A stretch of DNA of 16,115 bases, taken from assembly GCA_027604665.1 (NCBI GenBank), contig JADGIZ010000222.1:1-16115 (forward strand), given 5' to 3'. This DNA is from Polyrhizophydium stewartii (lineage: Eukaryota > Chytridiomycota > Chytridiomycetes > Rhizophydiales). Below, piece after piece: positions 8,922 through 16,000 of this stretch. The notes below the pieces were generated by a model, which worked only from the letters and a program-made list of their open reading frames with translations, was not told the DNA's origin and ran no database searches. The stretch's first letter is position 1. The number at the start of each line of letters is the position of its first letter. The position numbers were made by a program, and so were the translations under genes.

Positions 8922-10554
8922 ATGCCAGCAACATCGGCCGCAGCGGCGCCGGGAGGCGGCGCGGCAGGCACCGGCGGCGCGGCAGGCGCCTCGCCCTCGC
9001 CCGCGCACGCGGCGGCGAGCGCAGGGCCAGCCCCACACGCTGCGACGGCTGCGGCAGGCCCCGCGGCATCCGCCCCCTCGTCTGCCGCCGCCCCTGCTGC
9101 TGCTGCTGCTGCCTCCGCCGCCGCCTCCGCCGCCGCCTCTGCAGCAGGCAACAGCGGCGAGCCGCGCCGCAGAGACACCGTGGCCATCAAGCAGGAGCTC
9201 GCCGACGCCCTCGGCCGGAACGCGCCGCTGTACTGGACCAAGCTGCGCAGCTTCATGGCCGGCCACTGCTCCAAGTCCGAGTTCGACTCGGTTGCCCTGG
9301 GCCTGCTGTCCGCGCACCAGGGTGTGTGCCCGCGCCGGGCGGCTGACGCGCTGCCGAGCCGAGGGGCCTCGCGTCCCCGCCGCGGTCGTGTCCGGCGTGC
9401 TGCTGCTGACCAAGCGGCCTGCGCTCGCACTCGTGCAGCTCGCTTGCACAACAAGCTCATCATGGCCATTGTATACAACCTGCAGGCCGGCGTGCCGCTG
9501 CCGTCGGGCCCGCCCAGCCTCGACTTTGTGGCCAAGAACTCGCTCGAGGCGTCGGCGATGGCGGCGTCCAAGCGCAAGGCCGACCACGAGCTGAGCCCCG
9601 CCGAGATCAAGCGCCGCTTCACAGCCAACCTGATCATGTCGCTGTCGCACGAGGACCGCCGGCGGCTGGCCGGTCTTGGCATGATTGTGCGTACACCCAC
9701 CGCATGAGAACTGGTGCGACGCCGATCCCAGGCTTGCGCTGACGCACCCTGGGGGCGGGCCATTTCAGCACAAGTCGGATGCCGAGCCGCTCGTGCCGTC
9801 GGCCAAGGCGCCGCTCTTTCCGTTCGGCTTTCCCGCTGGTGGGCGCTGCGCCGAAACAGCGGTCTTGCCGAGCACACGCCAGGAGATGCTGACGGCCGCC
9901 GCGGCGACCCAGGCATCGACTCGATCCCGCGATCTTGCAAGGAAGAGAGCGATCTCCCATCGCTCGACGCGATGCAGCAGCGCCTGAGATTCATCAGCGC
10001 GTTGCAGGGCCTCGACGAGCCGCCGTCGCTCGAGACCTCCCAGCTCATGTCATTTGCGCTCGACGTGGGTCGGCTGTCGCGACTCGTCTTGTCGGCAAGC
10101 GGCGAATGCTGACTGTGCTTGGATACAGAACTATCTCACAAACCTGATCCAGGCGACAATCAGCACATTCGCGCCGCTTCGCCGCAAGCGTGCTGCAACA
10201 CCGGCGGCATCGATCGCGCCAGACCGCCCGTTGGGGATGTCGCCCGCGATCAGGCATGCGCTGCCGGCCCAGGCAGATCCGTCCCGAACAGGCATGGCGC
10301 GGCTGGCGCGCAAGTCGTCGACGAGATCCGCCTCGTCCAAGCCGTCCCGGAGCGGATCGATTGCACCCTTGGACGTGATGCCCGCCAGCGGCAGCACCCG
10401 AACCGCAGCGCCAGGCGCAGGCGCCTCGACCGACGGCGGCGACGGTGCAGACGAGCGGCCTTCGGGCCTTGCGGATCTGGCGTTTGCGTTCGACTTCCAG
10501 CCGCAGACCGACTCGGATCTGCTCGAGCGGATCATGCTGCAGGTCCATTTCTGA
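8922..10554 (+). CDS. SAGA complex subunit of the Ada1/Hfi1/TADA1 family
   Basis: The coding sequence is join(8922..9321,9439..9686,9769..9838,9913..10064,10129..10554), 431 aa. The family is a structural subunit of the SAGA histone acetyltransferase coactivator, with a histone-fold partner role in its core. After an Ala-rich N-terminus (1-80), residues 85-150 match the SAGA-Tad1 domain: KQELADALG, PLYW, a KSEFD segment, then LHNKLIMAIVYN. The second half (about 253-305) matches as LPSLDAMQQRL, GLDEPPSLE and SFALDNYLTNLIQ. A basic KRK plus KRRF stretch (about 178-196) could be a nuclear signal. A Ser/Ala-rich region and a short terminal helix (DLLERIMLQ) follow. Each domain block becomes contiguous only after splicing, and every donor, CTGAC and acceptor keeps frame. 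The gene starts 144 nt after the chitin synthase stop. The intron-rich structure contrasts with the long exons of its neighbours. Recognition rests on motif order, not on a search. Confidence 0.87.
9085..9153 (+). repeat. GCC/GCT/GCA low-complexity tract encoding poly-Ala in the Ada1-like protein
   Basis: Mixed Ala codons with occasional Ser give an almost pure Ala/Ser N-terminal segment before the SAGA-Tad1 domain. It is probably disordered or a weak helix. Similar Ala-rich N-termini occur in other genes of this window, so this looks like a genome-wide GC-driven tendency rather than a specific signal. Confidence 0.8.
9322..9438 (+). other. Frame-neutral, stop-free first intron of the Ada1-like gene
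   Basis: The intron is 117 nt (a multiple of three) and phase 1, with donor GTGTGT, CTGAC at 9406-9410 and acceptor GTGCAG. It contains no in-frame stop, so the unspliced transcript still encodes a continuous protein with 39 extra Arg/Ala-rich residues inside the SAGA-Tad1 domain. The family motif (...LLSAHQA then RLHNKL...) is contiguous only when it is removed. Confidence 0.88.
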
Positions 10555-10673
10555 CAGCTGCGAGCCTGCTCTGGTCGTTGCTCGCCAGGCGGCGGAATGA
10601 ACAGCCGGCGAGACGCTTTGCGGACTCACACGCAAGCCGTGGCTGGGCCGACAGCAGCGGCACTCACCCACCG

Positions 10674-11394
10674 ATGTTCACGACCGGGCGGAGAGGGCGG
10701 CCGGCCGCGGGGCTGTCCGCGACACTGCGCGCGCTGCTGGCTGCGGCCGCGCTGCTGTGCCTGCTGGCCCCCGCGGTCGCCGCAGCCAACGTCACCGTGC
10801 TGTGCAAGTGCGACTGCGCGCCAAACTCGGCCATCCTGTCCGTGCCGAGCTGCGCGGGCTGCACCAAAGCCTTCTGCGTCGAGTCGCTCGTGTGCTCCCT
10901 GCCGCCGGGCAGCGGCGCCACGCCAAGCTCGTCCGCCGACCTGCCGACGTCGACTTGGACGGGCACGTCGCCCCTCGCCGGCCCGACCGCTGCGACGCAT
11001 GGCGACGAGACCTGGACCGCCGTGTGCTTCCGTGCGTCGCCGTGCCCTGCTCTCTGGCCTGCCCGACCTGGCCGCACGGCGCCGCGCCGCTGACGCCGGC
11101 GCTCTGGTGCTGCTCCATGCGCCGGGTGTGTGCAGAGCGCGGCAGCTACAAGGACGAGATCATCGTGTACTTTTTCATTATTGTCACATCGACGCTGGTC
11201 GCCTTTGCGCTCGCCAAGCCGTTCATCGCAAACTACTTCAGGGTGAGCCGACCTGTGCTCGGGCCATTTGCACCAGCAGCTTATCGCTGCTGACCCGCAC
11301 TCGACTTGGGTGGTGCTCCCTGGCCTGCGTGGTGCGTCTGCAGGAAAGCCAGATCCAACTTCCCGCATACCGCACGCTGCTCGACGACGAATGA
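10674..11394 (+). CDS. Small Cys-rich type I membrane protein with a YXXPhi tail, unknown function
   Basis: The coding sequence is join(10674..11031,11136..11242,11344..11394), 171 aa. I do not recognise a family. An N-terminal signal peptide (hydrophobic about 18-37, Ala-rich cleavage site) is followed by a short ectodomain with eight cysteines (44, 46, 48, 60, 63, 68, 74, 118), including CKCDC and CAGCTKAFC. A Ser/Thr/Pro-rich stalk, one membrane helix (about 127-148) and a short cytosolic tail follow. The tail contains Tyr164-Arg-Thr-Leu167, which fits the YXXPhi adaptor-sorting signal, and ends in Asp-Asp-Glu. Introns 11032-11135 (GTGCGT, CTGAC, GTGCAG) and 11243-11343 (GTGAGC, CTGAC, CTGCAG) keep frame. 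The last exon encodes only the tail. The gene begins 119 nt after the Ada1-like stop. It is convergent with the next gene, with 24 nt between stops, so their 3-prime UTRs must overlap. Gene structure is fairly sure; the endosomal or surface location is inference. Confidence 0.72.
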
Positions 11395-11418
11395 AGCCGG
11401 AGCAAGCATTCGTCGTGT

Positions 11419-12977
11419 CTATCTCCGAGGTGGTCCGAGCGTCGCCTCGAAGATCGGATCGTACTGCTGCGCGGAATCATCGAGAGCTTCAAACGTCGTG
11501 CTGCCAGCCTCGTCATACGCTGCGTCGTGTGGGCCTGTGGGGATTCTGGTTGGCAGCTCCGCGAGGCGGGTCGGTGGTGACGCCGTCTGCGAATGATCGG
11601 CGCACTCGACCACCACGAGGTACCCAGACTGCGGCGACTCGGTGTATCCCTGCAAGCTCACGGGTGTCGCGAGTGTTTGCTGAGACGGCACGGGCATCAG
11701 TTTTGGCGAGGGAAGCCACGACGATCTGGATGTCGTTGTCGAGAGAACCGACACTGGCCATGACACGGGACGCAGGTTCATGGCTGGGTGGTCTGGTGCG
11801 CTCGGTCGGGGCAGCGTCTGCGCCTGCTCTGGCGGTCGCGCTGATGCCTGCATTTGCGCCTCGGGATACTGCCCAAAGAACTGCCAAGCTGGCTCTTGCA
11901 CAGGCGGCGGATCTGGTGTGCGCGATGCCGGTCGGCGTTTGATGCAGAAACAGACTGCTATCAAACCGACGCCCAGGACGGCGGTGCTGCCGACTACAAT
12001 GGCGACGATGGGCAACGTTTGCGATCCGGCGCCAGTGTCCGCAGACTCGAGCGGGTCGCTGGTTGGTTTTGATGCCACCGTTGTTGATGATGCAGGCAGC
12101 AGCACCGGGTCAAAGTCGGATGCCGAGGGGCTGTTGTAACGGCTGGATGTCTTGAGGACGACGGGCGGGCCGTAAAGTATATTGTATGTGCTGTTGGCAT
12201 GGCAGGTCCCACTCGGCACCGGCGCGGGCTTGAAATCGGACTGGACGACACTGCAGCCGGTCCGGCAGTCCGAGGACGAGCACTGCAGCGTCGTAATCCC
12301 AGACTGGTCAAACACCGACTTGAGCCACAGCCCAGTGCCGGCCTGCACACATTCTTGATCGTGACAGGAATGTCAGAGGCGAAACAAGGTCATGCGTTGC
12401 GCTAAACTCACCCTCGAACACGAGCTGAATCTCTTTAAAAGCAGTATCTGACGAGCACGAGACAGTTGCGTTGGACCGCACGCTCGTTTTTGGAAAGTAT
12501 GCGGTGGCGAGACTGGATATGCCAACTCGCAGGTCGATGTTGGCGAGCCTTGGAGGGCATCAGCATCTGGCGAACATGGCATACTCGTGATGCCACGCAC
12601 CCGTCGCTTAGTTTGGCTGACGGGGTGAGCATCCGAAAGTAAAAGCCGCAGTCGGGTGCCGCCTGCAGCTCAATGTTTGCCAAGGTGCCTGCTGGCGTGC
12701 AGCTCGTGCACGATGCCGTTGTGCAGGAGAGCGCCGAGAGCAAAGTCTGGTCGGATGACAGCTCGTAATACAGCGAGCGCGAGCCCTGGCTGACGAGGCA
12801 CCGTGGCACCGAGCCAGTCGCGCTCGCTGGAAGTACAACTTCAGATATGAGCGAGCTAGCGGCGGCGCGGAATGCGCTTGCGTTGCGGCATTGCGGGATT
12901 GTGACCGACTGGATCCACTGTGCCTGTGCAAACCCCGGCAGGACGGCGACCACGGCAAGAAGGGCCGCGGCCGACAT
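11419..12977 (-). CDS. Receptor-like type I membrane protein with duplicated six-Cys module, unknown function
   Basis: The coding sequence is complement(join(11419..12353,12412..12548,12601..12977)), 482 aa, stop TAG. I do not recognise a family. The signal peptide is residues 1-20 (LLAVVAVLPGFAQAQ). The ectodomain has 12 cysteines in two similar sets: 30, 60, 85, 90, 93, 110 and 157, 173, 196, 201, 205, 222. A Ser/Pro-rich stalk, one membrane helix (about 285-309) with a basic CFCIKRR stop-transfer end, and a 170-residue Pro/Ser/Thr-rich tail follow. The tail carries possible YXXPhi signals (Tyr416-Leu-Val-Val, Tyr469-Asp-Pro-Ile). Introns 12549-12600 (GTGCGT, CTGAT, CCAAG) and 12354-12411 (GTGAGT, CTGAC, TCAAG) keep frame; read unspliced, the gene breaks off mid-ectodomain. 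An in-frame ATG at 13010 would add 11 residues before the signal peptide. The architecture suggests a surface sensor or adhesion protein. This is inference, since no ligand-binding family is evident. Confidence 0.8.
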
Positions 12978-13316
12978 GTCGGTGCGAGGGCAGGTGCACT
13001 TTGAATCCATGCCGCGCGCTTCAAGCCATCGGGAGCTCGTGGAGAGGCGAGAGACCATGGGGTGGCTGCCAGATCTGGCCCGGACCGGCCACGCACGGCG
13101 CAAAGGACGAGCCAGCCGGCCAAGGGCGGCAGGCCGGCATCTGGGGCACGCTGACGCGGTGGCGCTGGCTGGGCCGCGGTCACGCTGGCCTGAGACCTCG
13201 CTGGCACGAGGTGGCAAGTGGCAGGGATCAGGTTGCAAGGCACAGAGCGATGCCGGTCCACCGTGGATGAGGCCCGCCGGGGTCGCTGCCGGGCCGCTTT
13301 CCCCCACACCAGACCA
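12978..13316. promoter_or_regulatory. Divergent intergenic region, probable bidirectional promoter
   Basis: These 339 nt (306 if the minus-strand gene starts at 13010) separate the receptor-like gene from the coiled-coil gene, which point away from each other. No TATA-like sequence is visible and the region is as GC-rich as coding DNA. Three TGGCA words lie within 22 nt (13202-13206, 13212-13216, 13219-13223), a possible binding-site cluster but weak evidence. Long frames continue through it on both strands because GC-rich DNA has few stops; they show no family motif. Confidence 0.4.
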
Positions 13317-15881
13317 ATGCCTCGCAGCACGCACGCGCCAGAGTCCGCACCGCCATCGGCAGCGGCTGCCCCGGCTGCGGCGGCAGCGACGGCGCCATCG
13401 GAGCGCACAGCGGCGGCAGCGACCGCCGGACCACCCCGCGGCGACGCAGGCGGGACGCCCGACGAAGGCATCGCCGCCGGCGGCACCGTCGCGGCGCTTG
13501 GTGGCGACTTGCCGTGGGGATGGTCGCTGAGCCGCGACGGCAGCAGCCCGCGAGCGAGTCACGCCGCGAGCGGACAGGGGCTCCCCGCAGACTGGGTCGA
13601 GCCAGGGGCCGAGGCGGCTGCGACGGCCAGCCCACGCAGCAGCGGCATCGCCGGCGCCAGCAACAGCACAGGCACGCTCGGCTCGCTGTCGCAGTCGGCC
13701 GGCGCAGCCACAAATGCTTTGGGCATCCCCAACATCACCGGCACACAAACGCAGACACAGGCACAGACACAGGCTGCGATTGGGCTCGGCCTGCCACGCT
13801 CGCTGGCCGTCGGCGGGCGGTCGCCGCGCATGTCGTCCGACGGGTTCCGGAGCCTCCAGCGGGTGCGCGAGCGGGCCGCCGCCGCTGCATCCAACTCGTC
13901 GCTGTCGTCGGGCCAGCCGCCACTCCCCGCAGCGTCGCTCGCGTCGGGGTCGCCCGACGCCGCAGAGGCGCGGCTCGAGGCGCTGTCCCGCCTGCAGACG
14001 TCGCATCTGAAGGCGTCGACGGACCGCCTGCTCGAATGGGCACGCTCCACGGCCGAGGACCTCGCCTTCGCGTCGACCTCGTCGCCAGCCACGATGCCCG
14101 CGACGCTGCCCGCCACGATTCCCGCGTCGCTGCCAGCGCAGGCAGGCGGCGCTGGCATCGTGAGCTCGCCCTATGCACTCGGTGCCGATCTCGCCGCCCT
14201 GGGCCTCTTTGGCGACGCCAGACGGCCATCCCGCGACGAATTCCGCGAGGCCGACATTGCCGACGCCGAGGATCTGCCCGTCTGGCCCGTCTCGGCGGGA
14301 ACCACGGCCCCAGGAAGCCTCGGCCGCCCGCGTGCAAAGACCACGACGGTCGCCACAACCGCCGTCCTGGCATCGCAAGACGCCCGCTCGCTGCGGTCGT
14401 CCAGCCCCACCCGATCCGTGACGCTCTCGGACGTCTCCGAGGACGGCACCGCGGCCTCGGCCGACCTGTTTGACGACGCGGCTCGGTCCCACAGCCCGCT
14501 GAACAATTCAAAGCTCTACATCTCCATCTCGGACTCGGACGCGGCGCGCTCCCACGTCCTGCCGCCACCACCCGCGACGTCCGTGCACGCTGCGTCTGCC
14601 GTCCCACGCCTGCTCAGCGCTTTGGGCTCGGGTGAGTCCCAGACGGCGGATAAGCAGCTCGTCGCGGCAAGCAGCGCAACCTCGCTCCGTCTCGACAGCC
14701 AGTCAAGTCTCACACTGCCGTCGGTCACGGAAATGGAGGCGAACCTGCCGCTGCTGATCTCAAGGGCCCTCGAGCAGCACCGCGCGATCCTGTCCACGGC
14801 CATGAAGGTTTACGATGTGTCCATACAGTTCACCGAGATCAACCAGGCGCTGCTGGGCGAGGCCGCCCACGTCAAGACGCTGCAGGACGCGTGCGATGAG
14901 CAGGTGCAACAGCTCGCACAGATGCGATTCGAGTACCGCTTCCGCAGGCAGGAGCTCGACCAGCTCGGCGCCACGAGCACCATGGTCAACGTGCTCGCGG
15001 ATCTGTCGATGCTCTTCCAGGGCTGCACGTCCATGGAGCGCGAGTTTGCCGACACGCGCGAAGAGTACGAGACGATGCTCCAGCGGCTCGAGAAGGAGGG
15101 CATCCTGGATCCGGCCTCAGACTCGGCATCTCCTGTCGCGCAAGCGGGCGGCAGCTTTCTCCCGGACATGGACTCGTCGTCGGCCATGATGCTCGTGGGG
15201 AACAACGCATCGCAGCAGGGCCTGCTACAGCGCCAGTGGAGCGAGAGCGAGACCGACTTTGTGCTGCGCCGCAAGTACGACAAGATGCTTCATACGGTGC
15301 GACTCAACGACGACCGCCTGCGCCGCCTGCACGAGACCATAGAGCAGCAGCTGCCGAGAAACCGCCTCATGATGTCGGTGCTACCGCTGCTGCGAGGCTT
15401 TGGCTCGCGATACAGTTCGTGGATCCAGGACGCGCGGCTCATGGCGCTCGAGATCAAGCAGGAGCTCGACAAGATCCTGCTGATCCGCGAGCGCACGCCG
15501 GCACAGCGCCGTGTCAAGCGCCGTGCAACGTGGACCGATGGCGGCCCGCGCGCCAACGTGACCGAACTGCTTTCACGCCGCTCGTCCTGGCGCAATGATG
15601 TGGCCGCCGACTCGCCCGTGTCGCCTGTGCGCGCCATCTCACCCTCGCGGCTCGCCGAGCCGCACTCGCCTGCCGAGCTGAAGTCGCAGCCTCGCACCGA
15701 GTCAGCGGAAACACGGACCGAAGCAGGCGACTTTGTGCCGCTGGACTTGGCCTTTGACGGTCTGTTCGACAAGACGCCGATTGTGGCTCAGAGCAAGCAG
15801 CGCTCTGGCCTCCTTGGCTTTGTGCAGCGCGCCGTACTCACCGCCCTGGATCTGGTCCGTGCCGTCGTCGAGTCTCTCTGA
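13317..15881 (+). CDS. Unrecognised 854-aa protein: disordered N-terminus, helical coiled-coil-like C-terminal half
   Basis: A single exon runs from the first ATG (13317) to TGA. I do not recognise a family. Residues 1-460 are Ala/Ser/Gly/Pro-rich and likely disordered, with a Thr-Gln repeat (about 142-151), a Pro-Ala-Thr/Ser repeat (257-275) and many Ser-Pro pairs that could be phosphorylated. Residues about 470-732 are rich in Leu, Glu, Gln and Arg, with heptad-like spacing in at least three blocks: around LISRALEQHRAIL, around REEYETMLQRLEKEG and around DRLRRLHETIEQQL. The sequence between the last two blocks is Ser-rich. A basic RRVKRRATW patch, more Ser-Pro sites and a C-terminal amphipathic or hydrophobic segment (LLGFVQRAVLTALDLVRAVV) end the protein. 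This suits a cytoskeletal, septum or membrane-associated scaffold, but no function can be named. Upstream short exons cannot be excluded. It is divergent from the receptor-like gene. Confidence 0.78.
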   Translation: MPRSTHAPESAPPSAAAAPAAAAATAPSERTAAAATAGPPRGDAGGTPDEGIAAGGTVAALGGDLPWGWSLSRDGSSPRASHAASGQGLPADWVEPGAEAAATASPRSSGIAGASNSTGTLGSLSQSAGAATNALGIPNITGTQTQTQAQTQAAIGLGLPRSLAVGGRSPRMSSDGFRSLQRVRERAAAAASNSSLSSGQPPLPAASLASGSPDAAEARLEALSRLQTSHLKASTDRLLEWARSTAEDLAFASTSSPATMPATLPATIPASLPAQAGGAGIVSSPYALGADLAALGLFGDARRPSRDEFREADIADAEDLPVWPVSAGTTAPGSLGRPRAKTTTVATTAVLASQDARSLRSSSPTRSVTLSDVSEDGTAASADLFDDAARSHSPLNNSKLYISISDSDAARSHVLPPPPATSVHAASAVPRLLSALGSGESQTADKQLVAASSATSLRLDSQSSLTLPSVTEMEANLPLLISRALEQHRAILSTAMKVYDVSIQFTEINQALLGEAAHVKTLQDACDEQVQQLAQMRFEYRFRRQELDQLGATSTMVNVLADLSMLFQGCTSMEREFADTREEYETMLQRLEKEGILDPASDSASPVAQAGGSFLPDMDSSSAMMLVGNNASQQGLLQRQWSESETDFVLRRKYDKMLHTVRLNDDRLRRLHETIEQQLPRNRLMMSVLPLLRGFGSRYSSWIQDARLMALEIKQELDKILLIRERTPAQRRVKRRATWTDGGPRANVTELLSRRSSWRNDVAADSPVSPVRAISPSRLAEPHSPAELKSQPRTESAETRTEAGDFVPLDLAFDGLFDKTPIVAQSKQRSGLLGFVQRAVLTALDLVRAVVESL
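13742..13775 (+). repeat. ACACAG/GCACAG short tandem repeat (Thr-Gln/Ala-Gln)
   Basis: Imperfect six-base units ACACAG and GCACAG (ACGCAG once) encode TQTQTQAQTQ in the disordered N-terminus of the coiled-coil protein. The unit is a multiple of three, so changes in number would keep the frame. Confidence 0.85.
14085..14141 (+). repeat. Four-copy degenerate 12-bp repeat encoding Pro-Ala-Thr/Ser-hydrophobic
   Basis: Four consecutive units read PATM, PATL, PATI and PASL, followed by PAQ. The bases differ between units while the protein pattern is kept. It lies in the linker before the helical half of the coiled-coil protein. Confidence 0.85.
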
Positions 15882-16000
15882 GATGCCATGTACTCTTTTC
15901 CTCAACCACCGCACCCCGCACACCGCCCGCCATGTGCGCATACACCCCCCCCCCCCGCGGCGGCATTGTCACCCAAGAATCGAAATGCACGTTCCGGCGC
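15882..16000 (+). other. Right-edge intergenic region with C12 homopolymer
   Basis: After the coiled-coil gene stop the sequence is CACC-rich and contains twelve consecutive C (15945-15956), then a GCGGCGG patch. No gene, RNA or clear regulatory motif is visible. The region may hold the 3-prime UTR of one gene and the promoter of the next. Confidence 0.5.

Noticed and set aside
9687..9731. Acceptor CCCAG at 9727-9731 for the second intron of the Ada1-like gene
   Set aside because: It keeps a frame open but lacks an upstream CTGAC at a sensible distance. The TTTCAG acceptor at 9768 has CTGAC at 9739-9743 and leads into a further well-formed intron at 9839-9912.
8510..10048. A 512-codon minus-strand frame spanning the chitin synthase 3-prime end and the Ada1-like gene
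   Set aside because: It runs across two + strand genes and their introns and has no recognisable domain.
10757..11135. Possible homology between the CxxC-rich ectodomain of the small membrane protein and the six-Cys modules of its neighbour
   Set aside because: Cysteine order and spacing differ (C-X-C-X-C and C-X2-C-X4-C versus C-X4-C-X2/3-C-X16-C). Shared Cys richness alone is not evidence.
12342..12353. Using GTGTGCAG as the acceptor for the third exon of the minus-strand membrane gene
   Set aside because: The preceding exon ends in phase 1 and this acceptor would shift frame. The TCAAG acceptor 11 nt upstream keeps frame and adds the cysteine at 173 needed for the second six-Cys set.
13020..14492. 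Minus-strand frame continuing upstream of the receptor-like protein, which would extend its N-terminus by about 490 residues
   Set aside because: The signal peptide right after the ATGs at 13010/12977 marks the true N-terminus. The upstream part is antisense to the coiled-coil gene and is Arg/Gly-rich.
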